Positions 25,175 through 32,913 of a DNA stretch of 64,000 nucleotides are shown here, one piece after another. The DNA comes from Arthrobacter sp. OY3WO11 (GTDB taxonomy: Bacteria; Actinomycetota; Actinomycetes; Actinomycetales; Micrococcaceae). A program made the position numbers and the translations under genes. A model generated the notes under the pieces. It did no database searches. It was not told where the DNA came from and saw only the letters and a program-made list of their open reading frames with translations. Within the stretch, counting starts at the first letter, position 1, and every line of letters begins with the position of its first letter. Location: NCBI RefSeq assembly GCF_001641125.1, contig NZ_LWLP01000001.1, positions 3,413,828 through 3,477,827 of the forward strand. Direction: 5' to 3'.

Positions 25175-25522
25175 CTACCGGTTGACGTACTCGCCGTCGC
25201 AGGCTGCCTCCTCGGCGGCGCTGCCGAGGACGTACAGCTCGTTGTTGTCCCCGGGGACGCCCTGGTGGACAAGCACGTGCAGCGGATGCGTCCTGCCATC
25301 TGTTTGCGGGATGTCCGCGGCGTGCGGGTTGTGATCGAAGACGGCGCCGGGAAGTTCCACCTCTTCCTCCCCTGCGCCCTCAGCCATTACCACGCAGCCG
25401 CCGTTGCCCACGATCTTGACGTGGGTGTGGTCTGCTGCTGCCGGGCCGGAGGCAGCCAGCAGCAGCAGTGCTGACGCGGCAGAGGCGGCGGCGGCTTTGC
25501 CCAAAGCTTTTGTGGTTTTCAT
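25175..25522 (-). CDS. small secreted protein of unknown function
   Basis: A 115-aa protein from the ATG at 25522: signal peptide 'ALGKAAAASAASALLLLAASGPAAA', then a mature part with His residues ('DHTHVKIVGNGGCVVMAEG', 'HNPHAADIPQTDGRTHPLHVLVHQG') and two Cys that could form a disulphide. No family is recognised; the His-rich surface could bind metal (inference). Confidence 0.65.
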   Translation of the reverse strand: MKTTKALGKAAAASAASALLLLAASGPAAADHTHVKIVGNGGCVVMAEGAGEEEVELPGAVFDHNPHAADIPQTDGRTHPLHVLVHQGVPGDNNELYVLGSAAEEAACDGEYVNR

Positions 25523-25643
25523 GACTGGCCCTTTCGATGGTGTCAACGGGAATATCATCGTGGCCAGAAGAGCACGTGCAGTCAATGGGCAGCCACAGCA
25601 TCAGCCGAGGTCAGCGCCTCCCGGACCTCCGCCACCCGCCACG

Positions 25644-26309
25644 TTAGCGGCGGGTGGCGCGTTCCACGATCTCGTGGGCGATTGCGTAGACCTTCCTGTT
25701 TATCTCCTGGCTTTGCTGGCTCATCAGTTCGTAAGCCCTGTCTGCGGTTATACCCAGACGCCCCATCAGGACTCCTTTGGCCTGTTCGATGACGGCCCGG
25801 TTGAGAGCCGAGGCGGCCACGGCCTCGGTGGCAAGCTGGTGGCGGTCCGAATGGATTGACTGGGTGAGGTCAACCACCACGCCCCACACGCCCACAGGAA
25901 CACCACCCTCAAGGATGTAGTCCGCAGAGTAAAGCAATTTGTGCTGACGGTCCTTGCGGTCGCGGATGGACACGTAAATGGACGACGGGCCTCCAACCGA
26001 TGACACACGGTCCCAGTACGCCTGGACCACAGGCCGGTCTGCGGGCTCAATGTGGGCTAGAGCCATATCCATGGAAGGGACTACATCGCCGGGTTCGTAC
26101 CCATAGATGCGGTACAACCCTTCCGACCAGTGGAAGACGCCTTCTTCGAAGTAGAACTCGACAAGTCCTGTGGGGCAGTCGAGAAAGTCGCCATGTGGAA
26201 ATTTTGCTGACGAAAGTGCCGGGGAGTTGTTGCTGGATGTCACTGAGGGGCCGTTCGGTGTGCTCTGTCCTGGCTTCCCCCAGCCCGGATTCTTTAAGGA
26301 TGAGAACAT
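25644..26309 (-). CDS. PAS-ANTAR regulator
   Basis: A 221-aa protein: a Ser/Pro-rich N-terminus, a PAS_3-type sensor (about 45-150, 'FHWSEGLYRIYGYEPGDVVPSMDMALAHIEPAD' region) and a C-terminal ANTAR domain ('SALNRAVIEQAKGVLMGRLGITADRAYELM'). It probably binds nascent RNA to control termination in response to a ligand sensed by PAS. It is one of three ANTAR proteins in 17 kb. Confidence 0.85.
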   Translation of the reverse strand: MFSSLKNPGWGKPGQSTPNGPSVTSSNNSPALSSAKFPHGDFLDCPTGLVEFYFEEGVFHWSEGLYRIYGYEPGDVVPSMDMALAHIEPADRPVVQAYWDRVSSVGGPSSIYVSIRDRKDRQHKLLYSADYILEGGVPVGVWGVVVDLTQSIHSDRHQLATEAVAASALNRAVIEQAKGVLMGRLGITADRAYELMSQQSQEINRKVYAIAHEIVERATRR

Positions 26310-26379
26310 ACTAAGCGAGGGAACACGCCGCCCGGCATCCCTGGACAGCGGCGGCGGGCGGGCGCCGCGCCGGAGCTGC

Positions 26380-26517
26380 TCAGCGCGTCAGCACGAAGGC
26401 GGCCACCGCCAGGACAAGCAGGATAACGACGCCCAGGACGGCGAGCTGCCGGCGGCTGCCTTTCGCGGGTCCCGGCCCTCTTCTGCGGCCGCGCTTTCGG
26501 TTAACTCCATCTGCCAT
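26380..26517 (-). CDS. 45-aa single-TM protein, MADxVxRKxGRRR family
   Basis: It starts MADGVNRKRGRRRGPG and has one C-terminal TM helix ('LAVLGVVILLVLAVAAFVL'). The N-terminal pattern and length match the protein at 31882-32019, so the two are paralogues. Function unknown. Confidence 0.6.
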   Translation of the reverse strand: MADGVNRKRGRRRGPGPAKGSRRQLAVLGVVILLVLAVAAFVLTR

Positions 26518-26750
26518 GCGCCGACTCTACGGAGCCTCCTCCGCAGGCACCCGCGTATCGCCTACCTGTCCCCCGAGAGTCCACTACTGGCTTTCGCAGG
26601 ACGCCACCGCCGGCAAGGACGCCTGCGGATACCCGCAGATTTTCGGCTACCGGTTCCGCTCGATGGCCCGCGTTCGTATGATTCATCCATGCACGTCCGG
26701 CTCAGCAACGTGCAGGTGGTAGCCAGTTCTCCTTCCCGGCAGGAACGGTG

Positions 26751-26990
26751 ATGATGCTCAAAAAGACCGAAATCCAGGCGCTCACGGACGTGGTGGACCG
26801 GCTCGCCGCGCACTTCCCCGGTGAGCCGCGCTCCGTCATCGAGGACGTTGTTGCCCACGAACACAGCCTTCTTGATGAAGGCCGCGTCCGGGACTACATC
26901 CCCATCCTGGTTGAACGCGCCGCGAAGCTCCGGCTGGCCCGCCAGCAACTCTTCGTCCCCGGCCAGGTCGAGGCGGTAACGGCGCAGTAA
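26751..26990 (+). CDS. small three-helix-bundle protein (DUF3562-like)
   Basis: About 79 aa, all helical: 'IQALTDVVDRLAAHFPGEPRSVIEDVVAHEHSLLDEGRVRDYIPILVERAAKLRL' resembles the three-helix-bundle dimerisation family (DUF3562). GTG, ATG and ATG codons follow one another at 26748, 26751 and 26754. It is the first of three closely spaced plus-strand genes ending with the MMP-like protease. Confidence 0.65.
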   Translation: MMLKKTEIQALTDVVDRLAAHFPGEPRSVIEDVVAHEHSLLDEGRVRDYIPILVERAAKLRLARQQLFVPGQVEAVTAQ

Positions 26991-27042
26991 CGCGCGTCTG
27001 GTGAACTCGTTCCTGTGTTCCCTCGCATGTGAGGACGGGGTT

Positions 27043-27426
27043 ATGGAACAGGGGTGGAGTTCCCTCCGGGTGGCGGGCCTGGCGCTGGACGTTCCCAGCG
27101 CGCTGGCCCCCTCGGCTGAGCGCGGCATCGAGGGCAGCGCCGCTGTCCTGGAGGGTGCCGGCATGCGCCTGACCGTTGATGCGAGCCTCTTCGCCGATCC
27201 CCTCACCCGCTATGCAGCCAAGCCCGGCTATGAACACTGGCGGGAAGCCGTGGGCAGCCTCATCGCTGACTTCGTCGTGTTCGAGGAAGGCGGCACCCGC
27301 ACCGTTGCCGCCACCATCCCCGGCCGCGCCACCGCCGTCGTCCATCTGCCCGCCGGCGCCCAACGGGACGTCGCCCTGCAGATCCTGCGAAGCATCAGAA
27401 CTGATCAAGGAGAATCCAATGCCTGA
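27043..27426 (+). CDS. hypothetical protein overlapping the MMP-like protease gene
   Basis: A 127-aa soluble protein from the ATG at 27043 (MEQGWSSL); a GTG at 27001 is a less likely start. It is an alpha/beta protein with a paired hydrophobic-strand region ('RTVAATIPGRATAVVHLPAG'). No family is recognised. Its 3' end overlaps the protease start by 8 bp, so the products are coupled. It could be a chaperone, inhibitor or export partner, but nothing in the sequence proves this. Confidence 0.6.
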   Translation: MEQGWSSLRVAGLALDVPSALAPSAERGIEGSAAVLEGAGMRLTVDASLFADPLTRYAAKPGYEHWREAVGSLIADFVVFEEGGTRTVAATIPGRATAVVHLPAGAQRDVALQILRSIRTDQGESNA

Positions 27427-29482
27427 AGAGCAGTACCGTGGGGCCCCGTACCTCGCCGCCGTCGAAAACACCTCCCCCGGCGAGCGCCATGCCGGTTTCA
27501 GCAAGGTGCAGACGTACCTCGAGCGGTTCGGCTACCTGGGGCCGGCCACCCCCAGGGAACTCGGCGTCTTGGACGACCCCACCGAAGGGGCCCTCCGGAG
27601 TTTCCAGGAGTTCTTCCACCTTCCGGTCACGGGCGTTTTCGACGACGCCACCCGCGAAGCCATGATGCGGCCACGCTGCGGGCTTCCGGACGTGCGGCCA
27701 GGCGAACTCGCCTTCGCCACCACGTGCGCATGGGCGGACCGGACGTTGACGTACGCCTTTGACACCGGCACGGCCGACGTCGCCGGCAACGCCGAGTTCG
27801 ACGCCATCCGGCAGGCCATCCAGACCTGGCAGGCCGTGGGCGGACTGACCTTCACCGAGGTGGCCGTGGGCTCCAGCCCGGACATCCGCATCGGCTGGCG
27901 TCCGGCCGCGGACCCGGACCATTCCATGGTGGGCGGCGTCCTGGCCCACGCCGATTTCCCGCCGGGCTGCAGCGTCATCACCACCACGCTGCCCAAGCCG
28001 GTCCACTTCGATGACAGCGAGCACGTGTGGAGCGTCGGCGCCGTGGCCAGCGCCTTCGACATCGAGACGGTGGCACTGCACGAGTTCGGCCACATCGTGG
28101 GGCTGGCGCACACCAGTGTGGCGAACGCCGTGATGGCCCCTACCGTGTCCGCCAACTTCACCAAACGTGCCCTCACCCAGGACGACATTGACGGTTTCCG
28201 GGCCCTGTACCCGGCGGCCCCCGCCGCATGGTCCGGCTGGAACTCCCTGGGCGGCATCATCACCTCGGACGTGACCGTGGCCAACAACAAGGACGGCCGG
28301 ATGGAAGCCTTCGCCCGGGGAACCGACGGCGCCGTGTGGCACCGCTGGCAGACTACCCCCAGCGGCGACTGGTCCGGCTGGAACTCCCTGGGCGGGGTGA
28401 TCACCTCCGAGATCGCTGAGGGCAACAACCAGGACGGACGGCTGGAGATCTTCGCCCGGGGTACGGACAACGCCCTCTGGCACCGCTGGCAGACCACCCC
28501 CAACGGCAACTGGGCGGGCTGGAACTCCCTGGGCGGCGGCATCACCGGGCCCGCAGCGGTGGGACGCAATGCGGACGGCCGGCTTGAAGTTTTCGCCAGG
28601 GGCAACGACGGCGCCGTGTGGCACTGCTGGCAGACCGCGCCGAACGGCAACTGGGCCGGCTGGCGCTCCCTGGGCGGGGTGATCACCTCCGAGATCGCGG
28701 TGGGCAGGAACGCGGACGGCCGGCTGGAGATCTTCGCCAGGGGCACGGACAACGCCCTCTGGCACAAATGGCAGACAGCACCCAACGGCAGCTGGTCAGA
28801 CTGGCGCTCCCTGGGCGGCATCCTCACCTCCAACATCACCACCGGCAGCAACGCCGACGGCCGCCTGGAGGTCTTTGTCCGCGGCACGGACAACGCCCTG
28901 TGGCACAAATGGCAGACAGCTCCGAACAGCGGCTGGTCTGACTGGCGTTCCCTGGGCGGGCTCCTCACCTCTGACATCGCGGCGGGCAGGAACGCGAGCG
29001 GCCGCCTCGAGGTCTTCGTCCGCGGCACCGACAACGCCCTCTGGCACAAATGGCAGACCGCACCGAACAGCGGCTGGTCCGACTGGCACTCCCTGGGCGG
29101 CATCCTCACGTCCAACATCGCCGTGGGCACCAATGCCGACGGCCGGCTGGAAGTGTTCGTCCGCGGCACGGACAACGCCCTCTGGCACAAATGGCAGACC
29201 AGGCCGTTCCTGACCGAGGAGTCCACGGGGGCGTCCGGTGCCGCTGCCATGACCGGGGAGGGTGGCGGGGACGCCGCCGGTGCCCTCGAACAAACGGTCG
29301 CTATGCCGGCCGGCGCCATGGAGGAGAGCGTCAGCACTAACGGCCATCAGCAGCCGGCGGGCATGCCGGGTGGCAGGATGGACGGCGCCTCCAAGGACGG
29401 CGCCGCCAAGGAGTCCGCGGGCAGCCGCGGCACGGACGTCAAGGAACCGGAGAAGATGCCGGCGGGCAGCATGAGTACCTGA
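27419..29482 (+). CDS. MMP-like (matrixin) metalloprotease with cysteine switch and PLL-type seven-bladed propeller
   Basis: A 687-aa protein, start ATG 27419 after AAGGAG. Residues 15-80: peptidoglycan-binding-like helical domain ('VQTYLERFGYLG', 'LRSFQEFFHLPVTGVFDDATREAMM'). Cysteine switch 'PRCGLPDV' with Cys87. Residues 100-265: catalytic domain with the MMP-like 'LAHADFPPG' and 'HFDDSEHVW' segments, zinc site H221-E-x-x-H225-x-x-G-x-x-H231, Met-turn at Met239 and 'LTQDDIDGFRALYP'. Residues 271-600: seven 47-aa blades (WSDWRSLGG ... GRLEVFVRGTDNALWHKWQT), PLL-like. The tail is Gly/Ala/Met-rich. No signal peptide is visible. It is very likely an active, latency-controlled zinc endopeptidase; the substrate is unknown. 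Confidence 0.88.
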   Translation: MPEEQYRGAPYLAAVENTSPGERHAGFSKVQTYLERFGYLGPATPRELGVLDDPTEGALRSFQEFFHLPVTGVFDDATREAMMRPRCGLPDVRPGELAFATTCAWADRTLTYAFDTGTADVAGNAEFDAIRQAIQTWQAVGGLTFTEVAVGSSPDIRIGWRPAADPDHSMVGGVLAHADFPPGCSVITTTLPKPVHFDDSEHVWSVGAVASAFDIETVALHEFGHIVGLAHTSVANAVMAPTVSANFTKRALTQDDIDGFRALYPAAPAAWSGWNSLGGIITSDVTVANNKDGRMEAFARGTDGAVWHRWQTTPSGDWSGWNSLGGVITSEIAEGNNQDGRLEIFARGTDNALWHRWQTTPNGNWAGWNSLGGGITGPAAVGRNADGRLEVFARGNDGAVWHCWQTAPNGNWAGWRSLGGVITSEIAVGRNADGRLEIFARGTDNALWHKWQTAPNGSWSDWRSLGGILTSNITTGSNADGRLEVFVRGTDNALWHKWQTAPNSGWSDWRSLGGLLTSDIAAGRNASGRLEVFVRGTDNALWHKWQTAPNSGWSDWHSLGGILTSNIAVGTNADGRLEVFVRGTDNALWHKWQTRPFLTEESTGASGAAAMTGEGGGDAAGALEQTVAMPAGAMEESVSTNGHQQPAGMPGGRMDGASKDGAAKESAGSRGTDVKEPEKMPAGSMST
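28229..29205 (+). repeat. seven 141-bp tandem units encoding the propeller blades
   Basis: Seven in-frame units of about 141 bp, each encoding one 47-aa blade. Units 4-7 are nearly identical to one another, units 1-3 more diverged, which suggests recent expansion at the 3' side. Confidence 0.8.
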
Positions 29483-29503
29483 CCAGCTACAGGACGGAAG
29501 CGA

Positions 29504-29530
29504 ACGACGGCGGAGCGCGGCCGCCGTCGT
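29504..29530. repeat. GACGGCGG hairpin repeat, copy 3
   Basis: Arms ACGACGGCGG and CCGCCGTCGT with loop AGCGCGG, followed by CCGTCACC. It lies 21 bp after the protease stop. Confidence 0.75.
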
Positions 29531-29543
29531 CCGTCACCAGCCA

Positions 29544-29570
29544 GCCCCGGCACCAAGGCGAAGCCGGGGC
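29544..29570. terminator. bidirectional terminator hairpin
   Basis: GCCCCGGC/GCCGGGGC stem with an 11-base loop between the convergent protease and lipid-kinase genes. Confidence 0.55.
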
Positions 29571-29591
29571 ACTGGCACCTACAAAGGGGAA

Positions 29592-30524
29592 CTACCCGTC
29601 GAACCGCGCACTGGTGCTGCCGTGCGGCACCACCACGTGCACGGCGTTGCGCTCGATGGTGAAGTCGGCGGGCGTGACGGTGGCGATCTCGCCGTCGAGA
29701 TTCACCGGCATGGGCGGCTCGGTGACCAGCCGGACGCGCTGGCAGGTCAGGTGGTACACGCCGTCGCGCTCCACGAAGCTGCCGTTCTTGAGCATCCGGG
29801 CGATCCTGATGTGCTCCCGGAGCGGCGCCCCCGGGATGGCATAGACGTCCAGCAGGTGGTCGTCGATGCCTGCCGTGGGCGAGACCGCGTTGCCGCCGCC
29901 GTAGTGCCGGCCGTTGCCAACAGCCACCTGCAGCAGGTTGTCCAGCTCCAGCGTTTCGTGGTCCCCGTCCGGGAACTCGAGGCGGGCCCGGAACGGCTGG
30001 TGCCGGGCATAGGCGCGCACGGCGGCGACGGCGTAGGCCACCGGCCCGAGGTACCGCTTCAGGCGGGGGCTGAGGGTTTCGGTGACACCCACCGAGAGGC
30101 CAACGGAGGCAACGTTCAGGAACGGCTGCCCGTTCACGCGCCCCATGTCGATGTCCACCACCTTCCCGCCGGCCAGGGCAGCGCACGCCCCGGCGAGGTC
30201 GGCCGGGATCTCCAGGGTGCGGGCAAGGTCGTTGGCCGTCCCCAGCGGAAGGACTCCCAGCACGATTCCTGTCCCGGCGAGCCGGCCGGCGGCAAAGGAC
30301 ACCGTCCCGTCACCGCCGCCAACAACCACAAGGTCGTGCCCCTCGGCAACCACCCCGTCCAGGGTCCCGGCGAGCTCGGCGCCGGACAGCACCTGGTGCA
30401 CGGCTGAGATGGGCAGGCCTGCACTTCGCAGGGTGTCCACCGCCAGCGCCGGCCCCGCCGATCCCAGGCGCGCCCCGGCGTTGATCACCACGGCAGCGGA
30501 CTTCGCCTCTTGGGCAAGCATCAT
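29592..30524 (-). CDS. diacylglycerol/sphingosine kinase-like lipid kinase (YegS/DgkB type)
   Basis: A 310-aa soluble kinase. The nucleotide site 'VVGGGDGTVSFAAGRL' is the GGDGT signature, followed by 'LGVLPLGTANDLARTL'. The C-terminal beta domain has 'NVASVGLSVGVTETL', 'QVAVGNGRHYGGGN' and 'PVNLDGE'. It phosphorylates diacylglycerol or a related lipid, probably in lipid recycling at the membrane. The ATG at 30524 (MMLAQEAK) fits an AGGA site; an ATG three codons upstream at 30533 is possible. Confidence 0.85.
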   Translation of the reverse strand: MMLAQEAKSAAVVINAGARLGSAGPALAVDTLRSAGLPISAVHQVLSGAELAGTLDGVVAEGHDLVVVGGGDGTVSFAAGRLAGTGIVLGVLPLGTANDLARTLEIPADLAGACAALAGGKVVDIDMGRVNGQPFLNVASVGLSVGVTETLSPRLKRYLGPVAYAVAAVRAYARHQPFRARLEFPDGDHETLELDNLLQVAVGNGRHYGGGNAVSPTAGIDDHLLDVYAIPGAPLREHIRIARMLKNGSFVERDGVYHLTCQRVRLVTEPPMPVNLDGEIATVTPADFTIERNAVHVVVPHGSTSARFDG

Positions 30525-30617
30525 GGGGAACATCCTAGGCCGGGCGGGTTGGGAAAGCCCTGAGTGGTCCCCTCAGCACGTGCGGGGCGGAAGGTGCGCT
30601 GCGCGAAACGGGAGGCG

Positions 30618-30646
30618 TACGACGGCGGCGCGCGGCCGCCGTCGTA
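30618..30646. repeat. GACGGCGG hairpin repeat, copy 4
   Basis: Arms TACGACGGCGG and CCGCCGTCGTA with loop CGCGCGG, followed by GTGGTCACCT. It sits just past the 3' end of the phosphoesterase gene. Confidence 0.78.
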
Positions 30647-30670
30647 GTGGTCACCTGTGGTGCCCCGCGG

Positions 30671-31780
30671 TCAGGAACGGTTGGTGTAGACGTCGGTGCT
30701 GAAGCGGTTCAGCCCCGGGGCGGCGGCGTAGCCGAGGTAGGGCAGCCCGAAGATGTCCTCGATGCTTCCCAGCAGGCTGTAGTGGTTGTAGGCCCGCTGT
30801 GATGTTGTGCCGCCTTTGATGTGAGGGGACAGGACCAGCGCCCCCACGCGGCCGCCGCCGGCCCCACCCGGCAGGGAGGAGGCTGCGCTTTCCTTGCCTT
30901 TGGCTTCGTCGAAGGTGATGACCAGGATTCCGTCCTTCTTGAACGCCGCGGAGGCAAGGATGTCCGGAACGTGCTTCTTGAGCCATGCGTCGGCCCGGGG
31001 CAGGCCGCCTTTGGAGCCGTCGTGGCAGGGATCGTCATGGCCGTCGTTGCACAGGTCGGGGCTGATGTAGGACAGGTTGGGCGTGGTGTCCAGGGAGGTG
31101 AGGTCACCGGCCAGGCTGCTGAAATCCACCACGTTCTCCTGGCATTCGGGCGAGGACGTGATGGCTGTGAAGTACACAAACGGATTGTGGCGGGTGGCGT
31201 ACTGGGTCTCGGAGCTGGCGTTCTGGTTGGGGTCCTTCGCGCCGATCTCCGGGTGCCGGCACGGTGTTCCCATGTCCTCCATGTAGCCCTTCCAGGACTT
31301 CCCTGCCGCGCTGAGCTGGCCGGCCAGGGTGGGCACCGAATCGGGGTAGACGCAGCCGCTGCCCTGGACCTGGCCGGGGCCGGCCGTCCCGGTGACGGTG
31401 ACGGTGACGTACGTGTGGCAGTCGCTGCTGGTCACCGGGTTGGGGCCCTGCCCGGAGAGCTGCGCGATGTAGTTGGGCAGCGATGCGTGGCCGATTGCGT
31501 AGTACTCCGTCAGCAGCACCCCCTGGTCCCGCAGGGTCTTGGAGAGGTACGGCGCCGGGGAGTCGGCGCCCCACACCTTGGCGTACGACTTGTTCTCGAG
31601 GTTGATCACGAACACGTGCCCGAGTTTTCCGTCCGCGATCCCGGAGGCCGGCGGGCCGGGCGCCGGGCTTGGATTGGCCTGGCACGCGACAAGGACAGCC
31701 GCCGTGATGCAGGCCAGCACAATTGGCCCGCGGCGGCGCTTGCCTGTGCGGGACCGTTTCCGGGGATTGTCAGCCGCCAT
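30671..31780 (-). CDS. lipoprotein phosphoesterase (AcpA/phospholipase C-like)
   Basis: About 369 aa. A basic N-terminus and lipobox-type 'AAVLVACQ' indicate a membrane-anchored lipoprotein. The phosphoesterase (alkaline-phosphatase superfamily) fold shows the nucleophile region 'HVFVINLENKSYAKV', 'YYAIGHASLPNYIAQLSG', 'NLSYISPDLCNDGHD' and 'LVITFDEAKGKE' (metal Asp/Glu), then 'LVLSPHIKGG' and 'YNHYSLLGSIEDIFGL'. It probably releases phosphate from extracellular phosphomonoesters or phospholipids. An AGGCAGGA site precedes the ATG at 31780. Confidence 0.85.
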   Translation of the reverse strand: MAADNPRKRSRTGKRRRGPIVLACITAAVLVACQANPSPAPGPPASGIADGKLGHVFVINLENKSYAKVWGADSPAPYLSKTLRDQGVLLTEYYAIGHASLPNYIAQLSGQGPNPVTSSDCHTYVTVTVTGTAGPGQVQGSGCVYPDSVPTLAGQLSAAGKSWKGYMEDMGTPCRHPEIGAKDPNQNASSETQYATRHNPFVYFTAITSSPECQENVVDFSSLAGDLTSLDTTPNLSYISPDLCNDGHDDPCHDGSKGGLPRADAWLKKHVPDILASAAFKKDGILVITFDEAKGKESAASSLPGGAGGGRVGALVLSPHIKGGTTSQRAYNHYSLLGSIEDIFGLPYLGYAAAPGLNRFSTDVYTNRS

Positions 31781-31881
31781 CAATTCCTGCCTCCCGGGAG
31801 GACGGCCGCAGTACCGTCCACCTGAGGGTTATCCTGCCACTCCGGCGCTGCCAAAAGATGGGCACAAAGCCCCGCTCCGGC

Positions 31882-32019
31882 CTACCCTGCCAGGGCGAAG
31901 GCGGCAATGACCAGGCCAATCACCAGGACAACGTTGAGGATCACGTACGGTTGGATTCCGCGCTTGGGTCCCGTGTCCATCCTGCGGCGCCCGTGCTTTC
32001 GGGTGACTACATCTGCCAT
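31882..32019 (-). CDS. 45-aa single-TM protein, MADxVxRKxGRRR family
   Basis: It starts MADVVTRKHGRRRMDTGP and has one TM helix ('YVILNVVLVIGLVIAAFAL'). It is the same length and plan as the protein at 26380-26517. Function unknown. Confidence 0.6.
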   Translation of the reverse strand: MADVVTRKHGRRRMDTGPKRGIQPYVILNVVLVIGLVIAAFALAG

Positions 32020-32055
32020 GCAATCGAACCTATGCAGCCGCGGGAGCCGGGGCCC

Positions 32056-32071
32056 GAGTAATCGCTACTCG
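32056..32071. promoter_or_regulatory. GAGTA-TACTC dyad, copy 2
   Basis: GAGTAATCGCTACTCG between the divergent micro-protein (37 bp from its start) and the GAF-ANTAR gene (90 bp from its start). Confidence 0.45.
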
Positions 32072-32160
32072 TTTTACTAATTGCCACCACTGGGGTGCGC
32101 GGTCCAGCGGGGGCAGCGGCGTTCATTGCTTCCGGCTGCCCGGGTTCCTATGGTGTTCCC

Positions 32161-32898
32161 ATGGACTTCAACCAAGTTCAAAGCGATTACGATCAGCTCC
32201 AGGGCCTCGTGGCACAGTTTGAGGACCTCAGGAGCTTTCTGAACGGTTTGACCGTCCTCGGGTCCGAGGTGATGACTGAAGCGGCGGGGGCAAACGTTGA
32301 ATGTGCGGTCACATTGCTCAGGCAAAAACGCCCGGTCACGATTGCAGGCAGCAGCGAGGTTGCTGTTCGCCTGGACGAGATTGAGCAGGCTGTTGGCGGC
32401 GGGCCCTGTATTGAGGCTTTAAGGATCGGCAGGCCGGTGCTGCTGGCGGACGTGTCTACCGACTCCCGCTGGCCCAAGTACAGCAAGGCGCTGGCTGCGG
32501 CCGGATGCGGCAGCTGCCTCGGCGTTCCGCTTGACCCCGGAGAAAACGCGGCGGCGGCGCTGAATCTCTTTGCCTCCCCTGCCGGTCCGCTCACAGAGCC
32601 GATGATCGCCAGGGCCACAGCCTTCGCTGAATCGGCGGGCCACGCGATGGCTCTGGCGGTCAGGATGGCGGCCAAGGACGAACTCACCAAGGACCTGCGG
32701 GCTGCCATGGAAAAGCGGACTGTCATTGACCTGGCCGCGGGCATCATCATGGGACAAAACCGGTGCACACAGGATGAGGCCATGAAGATCCTGATGGCGG
32801 TGTCCAGCAACCGCAACCAGAAACTGGCCGCGGTTGCCGAGGAAGTGGTGTCAGGCGTCTCAGGGAGCCGCGACGTGCGGACCCATTTCGATGACTAA
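32161..32898 (+). CDS. GAF-ANTAR RNA-binding antiterminator
   Basis: A 245-aa regulator. The GAF domain (about 20-170) has 'EQAVGGGPCIEALRIGRPVLLADVSTDSRWPKYS', a common form in actinobacterial GAF-ANTAR proteins. The ANTAR domain reads 'RAAMEKRTVIDLAAGIIMGQNRCTQDEAMKILMAVSSN'. The ATG at 32161 is the first start consistent with the family. It shares the GAGTA-type dyad with the other GAF-ANTAR gene. Confidence 0.87.
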   Translation: MDFNQVQSDYDQLQGLVAQFEDLRSFLNGLTVLGSEVMTEAAGANVECAVTLLRQKRPVTIAGSSEVAVRLDEIEQAVGGGPCIEALRIGRPVLLADVSTDSRWPKYSKALAAAGCGSCLGVPLDPGENAAAALNLFASPAGPLTEPMIARATAFAESAGHAMALAVRMAAKDELTKDLRAAMEKRTVIDLAAGIIMGQNRCTQDEAMKILMAVSSNRNQKLAAVAEEVVSGVSGSRDVRTHFDD

Positions 32899-32913
32899 GC
32901 GGTGCTCCCCCGC

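Noticed and set aside
28229..29205. Hemopexin or WD40 repeats
   Set aside because: The 47-aa blade with GRLEVFVRGTDNALWHKW fits PLL-type lectin propellers; hemopexin has four blades with different motifs.
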